Assembly (NCBI RefSeq): GCF_000399685.1
Contig: NZ_KB976987.1
Location: 3,205,943 to 3,269,942, forward strand
Reading direction: 5' to 3'
Length of the DNA stretch: 64,000 nucleotides
DNA from: Acinetobacter pittii ANC 4050
GTDB lineage: Bacteria > Pseudomonadota > Gammaproteobacteria > Pseudomonadales > Moraxellaceae
Below the pieces are notes generated by a model. The model was given only the letters and a program-made list of their open reading frames with translations. It searched no databases and was not told where the DNA came from. The first letter of the stretch is position 1. Each line of letters opens with the position of its first letter. The position numbers were made by a program, and so were the translations under genes. Below, one piece after another: positions 18,495 to 27,729 of this stretch.

Positions 18495-18500
18495 TTGACA
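18495..18500 (+). promoter_or_regulatory. possible -35 of an ftsZ promoter
   Basis: A perfect TTGACA lies in the ftsA-ftsZ gap, 103 bp before the ftsZ ATG. The best -10 at 17 bp spacing (CATTCT) is weak, so this is only a candidate. A dyad GGCAGT (18550-18555) / ACTGCC (18571-18576) lies between it and the gene. Confidence 0.3.
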
Positions 18501-18602
18501 AGGTTGGTATTGCACAGCATTCTTAAAATTAGTTATTTTTGAAAATCAAGGCAGTATACGGGCTGAAGTGACTGCCATAATGTATTAGGAACCCTAAAGG
18601 TC

Positions 18603-19778
18603 ATGGCCTCATTTGAATTTATAGAAGATGAACTAAACGATGGCAACGGTCAAGCCCGTTTCACTGTATTTGGTGTAGGTGGTGGTGGCGGTAATGCCGT
18701 TCAACATATGGTGCAGTCTGATATTCAAGGTGTTAAATTCGTTTGTGCCAATACAGACAAACAAGCACTGGACTGTATGAATGCACCTTTTAAAATTCAG
18801 TTAGGCGAGCAAAGTACACGTGGTCTAGGTGCTGGTGCTAACCCTGAAGTAGGGCAAGTTGCAGCAGAAGAAAGCCGTGAAATTATTCGTCATCACCTTG
18901 AAGGTACCGATATGGTTTTCGTTACCGCTGGTATGGGTGGTGGTACAGGTACTGGTGCAGCGCCTGTTGTGGCTGAAGTTGCCAAAGAAATGGGTATTTT
19001 GACTGTTGGTGTAGTTACAACTCCATTTAACTTTGAAGGCCGTCGCCGTTTAAAATCTGCTGAACGCGGTATTGAAGCACTTGAAGCACATGTCGATTCA
19101 TTGATTATTATCCCTAACCAACGCTTATTGAGCGTATATGGCGATATTTCAATGAAAGATGCTTACAAAAAAGCTGATGATGTATTGTTAAACGCTGTAC
19201 GTAGTATTTTTGACTTGGTTGTTAACCGGGGTCACATTAACCTTGACTTCGCCGATTTGAAAACTGCAATGAGTACGCGCGGTTACGCAATGATGGGTGC
19301 TGGTTTAGGTCGTGGTGAAGACCGTGCGCGTCAAGCTGCTGAACAAGCGATCCGTAGTCCATTACTTGATAATGTTAATATTATTAATGCCAAAGGCGTG
19401 TTAATTAACATTACGGGTGGTGATGATATTACGTTACGTGAAACAGAAATCATTACTGATGTGGTGAACCAGATTGTTGACCTTGATGAAGGCGAAATCT
19501 TCTACGGTACAGTATTTGACCCAGATGCACGTGATGAATTACGTGTAACAGTGATTGCAACTGGTTTAACTCGTAATGCAGCAGATGCTGAACCGAGAAA
19601 GCGTAATACGGTAAGCCATGCATCAACTCAATCAGCTCAATCTGTTGATGAAGATGATGTTCCTGCAATCAATAAACGTCAAAATGCTGATAATGAAGTC
19701 AGTAGCGCAGCAAGTTCTACTCCGCGTTCTTCTCCAATGAGTATTCAAGATTACTTGAAAAATCAGCAACGTAAGTAA
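18603..19778 (+). CDS. ftsZ: cell division protein FtsZ
   Basis: 391 residues. The tubulin-like GTPase that forms the Z-ring. The tubulin signature [14 protein letters not shown], the N-terminal [21 protein letters not shown] and the T7 loop region [11 protein letters not shown] are intact. A low-complexity Ser/Ala/Asp linker follows from about residue 320, and the conserved C-terminal peptide is [14 protein letters not shown], where FtsA and ZipA bind. ATG 18603 is preceded by AGGAACCCTAAAGG. A terminator follows the gene. Confidence 0.98.
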   Translation: MASFEFIEDELNDGNGQARFTVFGVGGGGGNAVQHMVQSDIQGVKFVCANTDKQALDCMNAPFKIQLGEQSTRGLGAGANPEVGQVAAEESREIIRHHLEGTDMVFVTAGMGGGTGTGAAPVVAEVAKEMGILTVGVVTTPFNFEGRRRLKSAERGIEALEAHVDSLIIIPNQRLLSVYGDISMKDAYKKADDVLLNAVRSIFDLVVNRGHINLDFADLKTAMSTRGYAMMGAGLGRGEDRARQAAEQAIRSPLLDNVNIINAKGVLINITGGDDITLRETEIITDVVNQIVDLDEGEIFYGTVFDPDARDELRVTVIATGLTRNAADAEPRKRNTVSHASTQSAQSVDEDDVPAINKRQNADNEVSSAASSTPRSSPMSIQDYLKNQQRK

Positions 19779-19797
19779 ATAATCGTTAGATTTAATG

Positions 19798-19828
19798 AAA
19801 GGCAGTGTTTAAACACTGCCTTTTTTTA
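19798..19828 (+). terminator. terminator after ftsZ
   Basis: AAAGGCAGTGTTTAAACACTGCCTTT followed by further T residues; a near-perfect stem that closes the division-gene transcript. Confidence 0.92.
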
Positions 19829-19888
19829 TTTTTGATCAATGACTAAATATGCTAACGTATAGCGGTTTTAAAAAAGAAGTTACAAAGC

Positions 19889-20791
19889 ATGGTGAAACAA
19901 CGTACTCTCAGTCGTGTGGTAAAAGCGAGTGGAATAGGTCTTCATAGCGGTCAAAAAGTGATGATCAATTTCATTCCACATACCGTGGATGGAGGTATTG
20001 TATTTCGCCGTATCGATTTGGATCCACCGGTTGATATCCCTGCCAATGCATTATTGATTCAAGAAGCTTTTATGTGCTCCAATTTAGTCACTGGAGATAT
20101 AAAAGTGGGAACAATTGAGCATGTAATGAGCGCAATTGCAGGTTTAGGAATTGATAACCTGATTGTTGAAGTATCTGCGTCCGAAGTTCCGATTATGGAC
20201 GGAAGTGCTGGTCCATTTATTTATCTTTTAATGCAAGGTGGATTGCGTGAACTGGATGCACCGAAAAAATTTATAAAAATATTAAAACCAGTTGAAGCAC
20301 TCATCGATGATAAAAAAGCAATTTTTACCCCGCATAATGGTTTTCAATTAAATTTCACAATCGATTTTGACCATCCTGCATTTGCAAAAGAATATCAATC
20401 TGCAACGATCGACTTTTCGACAGAAACTTTTGTTTATGAAGTTAGTGAAGCACGTACGTTTGGTTTCATGAAAGACCTAGACTACCTGAAAGCAAACAAT
20501 TTAGCGCTAGGCGCAAGTTTGGATAATGCAATTGGTGTAGATGATACAGGGGTCGTCAATGAAGAAGGCTTACGCTTCGCCGATGAATTTGTCAGACATA
20601 AGATTTTAGATGCAGTAGGTGATTTGTATTTGCTTGGTCATCAAATTATTGCCAAGTTTGATGGGTATAAATCAGGACATGCTTTAAATAATCAGCTGTT
20701 ACGCAATGTTCAAAGTGATCCGAGTAATTATGAAATTGTAACATTTGATGACGAGAATCAGTGTCCAATTCCATATGTCAGCGTGACATAA
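19889..20791 (+). CDS. lpxC: UDP-3-O-acyl-N-acetylglucosamine deacetylase
   Basis: 300 residues. The zinc deacetylase that commits precursor to lipid A synthesis. Motifs: [28 protein letters not shown] (zinc His), [11 protein letters not shown] and [14 protein letters not shown], which holds the other zinc ligands (HKxxD). Loss of lpxC function is a known route to LPS-deficient, colistin-resistant Acinetobacter; this copy is intact. It has the usual position after ftsZ, separated by a terminator, so it has its own promoter. Confidence 0.97.
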   Translation: MVKQRTLSRVVKASGIGLHSGQKVMINFIPHTVDGGIVFRRIDLDPPVDIPANALLIQEAFMCSNLVTGDIKVGTIEHVMSAIAGLGIDNLIVEVSASEVPIMDGSAGPFIYLLMQGGLRELDAPKKFIKILKPVEALIDDKKAIFTPHNGFQLNFTIDFDHPAFAKEYQSATIDFSTETFVYEVSEARTFGFMKDLDYLKANNLALGASLDNAIGVDDTGVVNEEGLRFADEFVRHKILDAVGDLYLLGHQIIAKFDGYKSGHALNNQLLRNVQSDPSNYEIVTFDDENQCPIPYVSVT

Positions 20792-20835
20792 GTCATTGTC
20801 TTTACTTGGCTACGTTATAATGTAACATTTAAAAG

Positions 20836-20851
20836 TGTGATTATAATCACA
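20836..20851. promoter_or_regulatory. perfect CRP/Vfr-type palindrome TGTGA-TTATAA-TCACA
   Basis: A 16-bp perfect palindrome matching the E. coli CRP consensus TGTGA-N6-TCACA at every fixed position. It sits between the convergent 3' ends of lpxC and dciA (stops 44 bp and 37 bp away), not upstream of any annotated gene. No U-tracts flank it, so it is not a terminator. Confidence 0.5.
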
Positions 20852-20888
20852 TAACAAGAACGATTCTAATTAAGATATAGAAAGCTGA

Positions 20889-21329
20889 TCATTTTTTATT
20901 GCTTGCCAAACGTAGTAAAGCTTGGCTAAGCTTAGGGTCGCTCACGAAGTCGGCTGCACTACGTAACATTTCTTGTGTTTCCGGGGGGATGGGTTTAGAT
21001 GGCTCAGATGAGGGTGCATTGGGAATATTTTTATTTCTCAATCGAACCTGAATTCTTTGTAAGTCTTTTAACCCTTCAAGCTGAGATAATTTAGATACAT
21101 ATTGGTTCTGTAAGTAACTGAGTTGACTGATCATCGCTTGATTTTCACCAGTAATGATTAAAGAACCATTTTGATAACACACGACCTGCCATTGTTCCGG
21201 TTGGGGCAATAAGGGTTGGATAATTTTCGTAAGTCTTTGCCATTGCGCGACTTGCGTTGTTAGAAACGTAAGGTTTCCTGTTTTTATGTGTTTTCCGGTT
21301 TGTTGAAAAACGTTATCGGGTTTAGACAT
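20889..21329 (-). CDS. DciA-like DUF721 protein, predicted helicase loader
   Basis: About 146 residues (MSKPDNVFQQTGK...); an ATG two codons upstream (21333-21335) is an alternative, but GAGA spacing favours 21329. The central part (LPQPEQWQVVCYQNGSLII, SQLSYLQNQYVSKLSQLEG and IRVRLRNK-like QVRLRNK) is the DUF721/DciA domain, which in most bacteria is thought to help load the replicative helicase DnaB. The C-terminal third is Pro/Ser-rich, then helical. Its place between lpxC and an M23 peptidase is common in related gammaproteobacteria. Confidence 0.75.
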   Translation of the reverse strand: MSKPDNVFQQTGKHIKTGNLTFLTTQVAQWQRLTKIIQPLLPQPEQWQVVCYQNGSLIITGENQAMISQLSYLQNQYVSKLSQLEGLKDLQRIQVRLRNKNIPNAPSSEPSKPIPPETQEMLRSAADFVSDPKLSQALLRLASNKK

Positions 21330-21435
21330 GTTCATTCTCGGATGGATTCTTGTCTTAATCTTAAGCGTTCATTTCAATCGATATCAAGGAAGAGATCATA
21401 AGGAACTTGAGTAAGAACAGTTTCAAGAGGTTTTT

Positions 21436-22128
21436 ATGCACACGCGTCGTATTTTATTAGCGTTTTCACTTGCCGCTTCGGCAGCATCAGTTGCTTTTGC
21501 AGATTATCAAACAATTAACCAATCTACTGACTCAGATCGATTGGAACAGCTATCAAAAACATTATCTCAAGGTTCATATACTCATCCTGACGATTTAGAT
21601 CTTCCGGCGAGTGCGAAAGTTTCAGTGACCTTACGCCAAAAAACAGTTGAACTCAACAATGAGTCGCTTGCAAAGAAGTACGGTAATGCGACTGCAAAGA
21701 ATTCTTTTAATGCTTCTTCTTCAAATTCTTACTCTTGGTTAGTTTCTCATCCTCTTCCTGATACTGTACGAGTTTCTTCAAACTTTGGTGGTCGCACCAT
21801 GGGTGGCCGTGCAGAACATCATGGTGGTTTAGATATGGCTGCTCCAAGTGGCACACCAATCTATGCGACAGGTCCAGGTATCGTGACTAAATCTGGTTGG
21901 GGCACTGGCTATGGTCAATATGTTGAAATTAACCATGGCAATGGTTACTTAACACGTTATGCTCATGCTTCACGTTTAATGGTTCGTGTAGGCGACCAAG
22001 TGTCAGCAGGCGAGCATATTGCTAATGTAGGTTGTACAGGTCGTTGTACTGGCCCACATTTACATTATGAAGTAGTAAAAGATGGACAACGTAAGAACCC
22101 AACAACTTACTTAGCGATGCTTCCATAA
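21436..22128 (+). CDS. M23 family (LytM) murein endopeptidase
   Basis: 230 residues with a signal peptide ending at VAFA-DY. The C-terminal LytM domain has the zinc motif HHGGLDMA (HxxxD), the YAHAS histidine and HLHYEV, so it should be an active peptidoglycan endopeptidase rather than a degenerate EnvC/NlpD activator. A Ser/Asn-rich linker separates the signal from the domain. A GCTGRC pair of cysteines in the domain could form a disulfide. It is divergent from dciA and has its own terminator at 22207-22235. Confidence 0.9.
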   Translation: MHTRRILLAFSLAASAASVAFADYQTINQSTDSDRLEQLSKTLSQGSYTHPDDLDLPASAKVSVTLRQKTVELNNESLAKKYGNATAKNSFNASSSNSYSWLVSHPLPDTVRVSSNFGGRTMGGRAEHHGGLDMAAPSGTPIYATGPGIVTKSGWGTGYGQYVEINHGNGYLTRYAHASRLMVRVGDQVSAGEHIANVGCTGRCTGPHLHYEVVKDGQRKNPTTYLAMLP

Positions 22129-22206
22129 AAGCATAGTTAAAAAGGTAAGGTTATTAAATTTATGAATCTAAAACTAAGCTAAACCTTTTTTAACGTAAAG
22201 ATTGTA

Positions 22207-22235
22207 TAAAAAAACGCCATTATTGGCGTTTTTTT
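22207..22235 (+). terminator. terminator after the M23 peptidase gene
   Basis: AAAAAACGCCA-TTAT-TGGCGTTTTTTT, a strong stem with a long T-tract. Confidence 0.92.
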
Positions 22236-22377
22236 GTTATTTTGTTTAATGCTCGGTCAATGACTATTCATTCAGAAAATAATAGAGCCCCCTCACATTC
22301 ACCCGAGGCAATAACTTGAAAGGGGTAAAACGTGGTAAAAATACAAAGTAGATTAGAGAACAAGGAACAGGTGAATT

Positions 22378-25095
22378 ATGGCGTTTTACGGTGACTCCGA
22401 CGCACAAGAAACCCAAGAATGGCAAGATGCATTCGATTCAGTTTTACAACATATGGGAACTGAACGAGCGGCATTCTTGTTGGAAAAACTTTACCAACAA
22501 GCAATTGCTAAGCATGTTCCAATTCAACGTCTCAATACACCTTACTTAAATACAATTTCTGTTGAAGAACAACCTGCAATGCCAGGCGACCAAGATATGG
22601 AACGCCGTATTCGTGCATTGATTCGTTGGAATGCCTTAGCAATGGTACTTCGTGCGAATAAAACAGGTGATGATTTAGGTGGACACTTGGCGAGCTTCGC
22701 ATCAAGTGCAACATTATATGACGTAGGTTTTAACCATTTCTTCCGCGCAAACAGCAATAACTTTGGCGGAGATATGATTTATTACCAAGGACACTGTGCT
22801 CCTGGTATTTATGCACGTTCATTCCTTGAAGGACGTTTAACTGAAGAACAGTTAAGTAATTTCCGCCGTGAAGTTGGCGGTAACGGTTTACCAAGCTATC
22901 CACATCCATATTTAATGCCTGACTATTGGCAATTCCCAACCGTATCAATGGGTCTTGGTCCAATCATGTCGATTTATCAAGCCCACATTCAAAAATATTT
23001 GATGAACCGTGGCTTGATCAAAGAAGAAGACCGTAAAGTTTGGGCTTATCTTGGCGATGGTGAGATGGACGAGCCAGAAAGTACTGGTGCGATTTCGCTT
23101 GCTGGCCGTGAAAAGCTTGATAACCTTATTTGGGTTGTTAACTGTAACTTACAGCGTCTAGATGGTCCTGTACGTGGTAACGGTAAAATCATTCAAGAGT
23201 TAGAATCTTTATTCCGTGGTGCGGGCTGGCGTGTAATTAAAGTTGTATGGGGCCGTCATTGGGACCCACTTCTTGCAAAAGACACCTCAGGCGCTTTAAA
23301 AGCGGTAATGGAAGAAACAGTTGATGGTGAGTACCAACGCTACCAAGTAAAAGGTGGTGCATATACACGTGAGAAATTCTTTGGCAAGTACCCAGAAGCT
23401 GCGGAACTTGTAAAAGATTTAAGCGATGAAGACATCGATAATCTTAACCGTGGTGGTCACGACCCTTACAAAGTTTTTGCTGCATATGCAGAAGCAATGA
23501 AAGCCAAAGGTCAACCAACAGTTATTCTTGCGAAAACTGTTAAAGGTTACGGTTTGTCTGAAGAAATTGAAGCGGTGAACAAAACTCACCAAATCAAAAA
23601 AATGCAGATCGACTCTTTGAAATATGTGCGTGACCGTTTCAACCTTCCATTTACAGACGATAAGTTAGAAGAGCTTCCATTCTATCGCCCAAGTGAAAAC
23701 TCTCCAGAAATGAAGTATATGAAGGCGCGTCGTGAAGCATTAGGTGGCTACCTACCTGCACGTCGTCGTGAGAGTGAAACTTTAGCGATTCCTGAATTAT
23801 CTGTATTTGATGCTGTATTAAATGGTTCAGGTGGTAAAGAACAGTCTACTACTATGGTGATGGTTCGTTTAATTGCTTCTTTACTCAAAGAAAAAGCGAT
23901 TAAAGACCGCGTAGTACCAATTGTTCCAGATGAAGCACGTACTTTCGGTCTAGAGGGTATGTTCCGTCAGCTCGGTATCTATGCCGCTCACGGTCAAAAA
24001 TATACCCCAGAAGACCAAGAACAGTTAATGCATTACCGTGAAGCAAGTGACGGTCACATGCTTCAAGAAGGGATTAACGAAGCTGGTGCGATGAGTGCAT
24101 GGGCTGCGTTGGCAACAAGTTATTCAACAAATAACTTGCCAATGATTCCAATGTACATGTATTACTCAATGTTTGGTTTCCAACGTATTGGTGACATTGC
24201 ATGGGCAGCTGGTGATGCGCAAGCTCAAGGTTTCTTGTTAGGTGCGACTGCTGGTCGTACAACATTGAATGGTGAAGGTTTACAGCACCAAGATGGTCAT
24301 TCGCATATCTTGGCGAACACGATTCCAAACTGTGTATCTTATGATCCATGTTTTGGTTATGAGTTGGCTGTAATCGTACATGACGGTTTAAAACGTATGT
24401 ATGTGAACCAAGAGCGTGTGTTCTACTACTTAACTGTAATGAACGAAAACTACGAGCATCCTGCAATGCCTGAAGGCGCTGAGGAAGGCATTAAACGTGG
24501 TATGTACTTGTTCGAAAAAGATGAAAAAGCAACTGTCCAATTGCTTGGTTCAGGTGTGATTCTTCGTGAAGTAATCAAAGCTGCGAAAATCTTACGTGAT
24601 GAATACCAAATCAATTCAAACGTTTGGAGTGTAACAAGCTTCAATGAGTTGTCACGTGATGGTATGGCATGTGAAGAATACAACCGTTTACACCCACTTT
24701 CTGAAGAAGTGAAAGAATCATGGGTATCTAAACAGTTACGTGGTACAGAAGGTATCGTTGTTTCAGCAACTGACCATATGCGTGCTTATAGCGAACAAAT
24801 CCGTGCTTATCTTCCAGATGGTCGTCCATTTGTTGCATTAGGTACAGATGGATACGGTCGTTCAGATACACGTGCTAACTTACGTAGTTTCTTTGGTGTT
24901 GATGCTGCACATATCGTTGTTGCTACTTTGAAAAAATTAGCTGACGAAGGTGAAGTAGATGCACGTTTGGTTAAAGACGCAATTTCTAACTTTGAGTTAG
25001 ATACTGATCGTCCTGTGGCATGGGCTCCTCAAGCGCATCCAGAAGTTCAGGCAGTTGCTGAATATCATGAAACGCAAACAGGTGAGGGGAACTAA
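22378..25095 (+). CDS. aceE: pyruvate dehydrogenase E1 component (homodimeric)
   Basis: 905 residues, slightly longer than E. coli AceE (887). The thiamine-diphosphate enzyme decarboxylates pyruvate and passes the acetyl group to AceF. The thiamine-binding signature YLGDGEMDEPES...NCNLQRLDGPV is clear, as is the GGHDPYKVFAAY region. ATG 22378 has an AGGAACAGGTG ribosome site. The gene heads the aceE-aceF pair; no pdhR-type regulator gene lies upstream, only a 249-bp gap with the previous terminator. The E3 gene (lpd) is not in this window. Confidence 0.97.
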   Translation: MAFYGDSDAQETQEWQDAFDSVLQHMGTERAAFLLEKLYQQAIAKHVPIQRLNTPYLNTISVEEQPAMPGDQDMERRIRALIRWNALAMVLRANKTGDDLGGHLASFASSATLYDVGFNHFFRANSNNFGGDMIYYQGHCAPGIYARSFLEGRLTEEQLSNFRREVGGNGLPSYPHPYLMPDYWQFPTVSMGLGPIMSIYQAHIQKYLMNRGLIKEEDRKVWAYLGDGEMDEPESTGAISLAGREKLDNLIWVVNCNLQRLDGPVRGNGKIIQELESLFRGAGWRVIKVVWGRHWDPLLAKDTSGALKAVMEETVDGEYQRYQVKGGAYTREKFFGKYPEAAELVKDLSDEDIDNLNRGGHDPYKVFAAYAEAMKAKGQPTVILAKTVKGYGLSEEIEAVNKTHQIKKMQIDSLKYVRDRFNLPFTDDKLEELPFYRPSENSPEMKYMKARREALGGYLPARRRESETLAIPELSVFDAVLNGSGGKEQSTTMVMVRLIASLLKEKAIKDRVVPIVPDEARTFGLEGMFRQLGIYAAHGQKYTPEDQEQLMHYREASDGHMLQEGINEAGAMSAWAALATSYSTNNLPMIPMYMYYSMFGFQRIGDIAWAAGDAQAQGFLLGATAGRTTLNGEGLQHQDGHSHILANTIPNCVSYDPCFGYELAVIVHDGLKRMYVNQERVFYYLTVMNENYEHPAMPEGAEEGIKRGMYLFEKDEKATVQLLGSGVILREVIKAAKILRDEYQINSNVWSVTSFNELSRDGMACEEYNRLHPLSEEVKESWVSKQLRGTEGIVVSATDHMRAYSEQIRAYLPDGRPFVALGTDGYGRSDTRANLRSFFGVDAAHIVVATLKKLADEGEVDARLVKDAISNFELDTDRPVAWAPQAHPEVQAVAEYHETQTGEGN

Positions 25096-25097
25096 GC

Positions 25098-27083
25098 ATG
25101 CAAATTAAGACCCCTGATATTGGTGTAGATAAAGCAGTTGTCGCTGAAATTTTAGTAAAAGTTGGCGACAGCATTGCCGAAAATGACAGCCTTGTTTTGC
25201 TTGAGTCAGATAAAGCCTCTGTTGAAGTGCCTAGCACTTCAGCAGGTGTAGTAAAAAGCATCTTAATCAAAGAAGGTGATAGCGTAACTGAAGGTACGGT
25301 ATTGCTTGAACTTGAAGCTGAGGGAGCTGCACCTGCAGCTCAAGCAGAAGACGCTCCAAAACCTGCACCAGCAGCTGAACAAACTGCAGCGCCAGCAGCG
25401 GCACAACAGTCTCCAAGTGCTGCTCAACCAGCAACTGCAACCACTAGCCAAGTGGTTGAAGTTCAAGTTCCCGATATTGGTGTTGAAAAAGCACTTGTTG
25501 GTGAAATTTTAGTAAAAGTTGGTGAGCAAATCGATGTTGAACAAAGCATCGTTGTGGTTGAGTCTGACAAAGCAACTGTAGAAGTACCAAGCAGTGTTGC
25601 GGGTACTGTAGAAAGCATTCAAGTTAAAGAAGGCGATACAGTTAAAGAAGGCGTGGTTCTCATTCAAGTGAAAACAACGTCTGCATCTAGTGCACCGGCT
25701 GAATCTGCTCCTACAACAGCAGCTCCGGCGGCTGCACCTGCACCGGCTCAGCAAGAAACTGTAGCATCGACTGCTACTCAATCTGGACCAGTTGATATTA
25801 ATGTTCCTGATTTGGGTGTAGATAAAGCCGTTGTTGCTGAAATCTTGGTTCAGGTTGGTGACAAGGTTGATGTAGATCAAAGTCTTGTTGTTGTTGAGTC
25901 AGATAAAGCAACTGTGGAAGTTCCAAGTACTGTTGCGGGTATTGTGAAAGCAATTCACTTGCAAGCAGGCCAACAAGTTTCACAAGGTGTATTGCTCGCA
26001 ACAATTGAAGCTGAAGGCCAAGCACCTGCTGCTGCACCAGCAGCAAAAGCAGAAGCAGCTCCAGTTCCACAGGCAGCAGCGCCTAAAGCGGCGGCTCCTG
26101 CTCCGACTCAAGCAGTATCTGCTCCAGCCTCTTCTGGTAATGATAAATTAACCAAAGAACAAGAAGCTGAAAACGCTAAAGTTTATGCAGGCCCTGCTGT
26201 GCGTAAGCTTGCTCGTGAGCTTGGTGTAGTTTTATCTCAAGTTAAAACTTCTGGTGAACATGGTCGTGTTGTTAAAGAAGATATCTTTGCGTATGTGAAG
26301 AGTCGTTTAACTGCGCCACAAGCTGCACCAGTTGCTGCGGCTGCCCCAGCGGTTTCGGGCTTACCAAAACTTCCTGACTTTACTGCGTTTGGTGGTGTAG
26401 AAGAAAAAGTACTGACGCGTTTGCAGCAAGTATCAATTCCGCAATTGTCGTTGAACAACTTTATTCCACAGGTAACTCAGTTTGACCTTGCTGATATTAC
26501 TGAGTTAGAAGATTGGCGTAATGAGCTAAAAGGTAACTTCAAAAAAGAAGGTATCAGCCTGACGATTATGGCATTCATTATCAAAGCGGTTGCGCATTTG
26601 TTGAAAGAAGAGCGTGAGTTCGCAGGCCATCTATCTGATGACGGTAAATCAGTGCTCTTGCGCAATGAAATCCATATGGGAATTGCGGTAGCAACACCTG
26701 ATGGTTTAACTGTGCCAGTACTTCGTAACCCAGACCAAAAATCAATTAAGCAAATTGCAGTTGAATTGGGTGTGTTAGGTCAAAAAGCACGTGATAAGAA
26801 ATTAACACCAAAAGACTTACAAGGTGCGAATTTCACCATTTCAAGTTTGGGCGCAATAGGTGGTACAGCATTTACACCACTTGTGAACTGGCCACAAGTT
26901 GCAATTTTAGGTATTTCACCTGCAACAATGCAGCCTGTTTGGAATGGTAAAGACTTTGACCCACGCTTAATGTTGCCATTGTCGTTGTCTTATGACCACC
27001 GTGTGATTAATGGTGCAGATGCTGCTCGCTTTACTAATAAACTTACGAAACTGCTTAAAGATATTCGTACTTTATTGATCTAA
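25098..27083 (+). CDS. aceF: pyruvate dehydrogenase E2, dihydrolipoamide acetyltransferase with three lipoyl domains
   Basis: 661 residues. Three N-terminal lipoyl domains each carry an ESDKA[ST]VEVPS loop with the lipoylated lysine (Lys39 in the first), separated by long Ala/Pro/Gln linkers. Then come a peripheral-subunit-binding domain (YAGPAVRKLARELGV...GRVVKEDI) and the acyltransferase core. The catalytic motif reads SYDHRVINGADAARF with Asn where E. coli has Asp, as I recall for Azotobacter and Pseudomonas E2p too. The start is 2 bp after the aceE stop, so they are translationally linked. Confidence 0.97.
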   Translation: MQIKTPDIGVDKAVVAEILVKVGDSIAENDSLVLLESDKASVEVPSTSAGVVKSILIKEGDSVTEGTVLLELEAEGAAPAAQAEDAPKPAPAAEQTAAPAAAQQSPSAAQPATATTSQVVEVQVPDIGVEKALVGEILVKVGEQIDVEQSIVVVESDKATVEVPSSVAGTVESIQVKEGDTVKEGVVLIQVKTTSASSAPAESAPTTAAPAAAPAPAQQETVASTATQSGPVDINVPDLGVDKAVVAEILVQVGDKVDVDQSLVVVESDKATVEVPSTVAGIVKAIHLQAGQQVSQGVLLATIEAEGQAPAAAPAAKAEAAPVPQAAAPKAAAPAPTQAVSAPASSGNDKLTKEQEAENAKVYAGPAVRKLARELGVVLSQVKTSGEHGRVVKEDIFAYVKSRLTAPQAAPVAAAAPAVSGLPKLPDFTAFGGVEEKVLTRLQQVSIPQLSLNNFIPQVTQFDLADITELEDWRNELKGNFKKEGISLTIMAFIIKAVAHLLKEEREFAGHLSDDGKSVLLRNEIHMGIAVATPDGLTVPVLRNPDQKSIKQIAVELGVLGQKARDKKLTPKDLQGANFTISSLGAIGGTAFTPLVNWPQVAILGISPATMQPVWNGKDFDPRLMLPLSLSYDHRVINGADAARFTNKLTKLLKDIRTLLI

Positions 27084-27102
27084 TATTTTGAAATGAATCA
27101 TT

Positions 27103-27130
27103 AAAACCTCGCTTCGGCGGGGTTTTATTT
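27103..27130 (+). terminator. terminator after aceEF
   Basis: AAAACCTCGC-TTCG-GCGGGGTTTT: a stable tetraloop stem with a T-tract 20 bp past the stop. Confidence 0.9.
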
Positions 27131-27231
27131 TGATATTTAATTTAATTGATTTTAGGTTAATCTAAAGCCCAGTATTGAATGATCGAGAGAAAGGAGAAAT
27201 TTCTCGTTATTAAGCAAAGGAGAAATACTAA

Positions 27232-27510
27232 ATGACGGGTTTTTTAAAAATCATGGTACCCATCCTATTGATTGTATTTTTATTGATGGGGGTATGGGTG
27301 AGTGTTTTACACTTTCCTTGGGAATGGATGACCTATGTTGCCATGGGTTTGGAAGTGTTTGTGGCCATGCTTATTTTGCCATTTGAATTTCAATCACAGC
27401 ACGTAACTGGTATTAATAATTTCGGATTTATTAACTTAAGTATTTGTTTAGCTTTGCTATTGGGTTTAGGTCGATTGTTGGTTTGGGCATGGATAAAATT
27501 TTTTATTTGA
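27232..27510 (+). CDS. small three-helix membrane protein of unknown function
   Basis: 92 residues, almost wholly hydrophobic, with three predicted transmembrane helices at about residues 5-27, 34-50 and 66-90. No family is recognised. A strong ribosome site AAAGGAG lies ahead of ATG 27232. A second AAAGGAGAAAT copy and a palindrome GAGAAATTTCTC (27194-27205) lie about 30 bp upstream, so the leader could fold. It stands between aceEF and the manganese riboswitch and might share physiology with the exporter, but it is not in the riboswitch transcript leader. Confidence 0.7.
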   Translation: MTGFLKIMVPILLIVFLLMGVWVSVLHFPWEWMTYVAMGLEVFVAMLILPFEFQSQHVTGINNFGFINLSICLALLLGLGRLLVWAWIKFFI

Positions 27511-27539
27511 AAAATAGAATTGCTCGAATATAATGAGCA

Positions 27540-27708
27540 CATACTTCATTGGGGAGTAGCCGCTATTCATTTCTGAATGAATAGGTGATGATCAACATAA
27601 TTGTTCAACAGAACATGGTCATCATAGCTTAAACGTCTCATCGTTTCCGAGTTGGCAAGACCTTTGATTTACCACTCTGCAGATATTTGGCTAGCAGGAG
27701 GGGTAGGT
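27540..27708 (+). ncRNA. yybP-ykoY-type manganese riboswitch
   Basis: The leader of the UPF0016 exporter gene contains the family's conserved core GGGGAGTAGCC (27551-27561) and the second conserved segment GGCAAGACC (27654-27662). Between them are the expected hairpins, for example CTATTCATT/AATGAATAG and GATGATC.../...GGTCATC. The yybP-ykoY class binds Mn2+ and commonly controls Mn exporters, so the gene is probably induced by manganese. Immediately downstream an 8-bp inverted repeat brackets the ribosome site and the start codon. Confidence 0.85.
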
Positions 27709-27729
27709 CATGGGCATTTATGCTAGCCA
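27688..27729 (+). promoter_or_regulatory. inverted repeat bracketing the ribosome binding site and ATG (riboswitch expression platform candidate)
   Basis: TGGCTAGC (27688-27695) and GCTAGCCA (27722-27729) are perfect complements. The 26-nt loop holds AGGAGG (27696-27701) and the ATG at 27710. The arms do not pair with the Shine-Dalgarno itself; the model is a closed loop that limits ribosome access. Confidence 0.5.

Noticed and set aside
24074..24466. Long open frame antisense to aceE (130 codons), and similar ones antisense to aceF at 25509-25880 and 25798-26070
   Set aside because: They are shadows of strongly biased coding sequence; the aceF ones only mirror the Ala/Pro/Gln linkers, and none has a ribosome site or recognisable domain.
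26990..27020. Asn in place of Asp in the E2 catalytic motif (DHRVING)
   Set aside because: As far as I recall, the same change is normal in Azotobacter and Pseudomonas E2p proteins, so it is not a defect.
27184..27230. Duplicate AAAGGAGAAAT elements before the 92-residue membrane protein as a regulatory repeat
   Set aside because: Two copies of an 11-mer resembling a ribosome site are too little evidence; only one is placed to serve the start codon.
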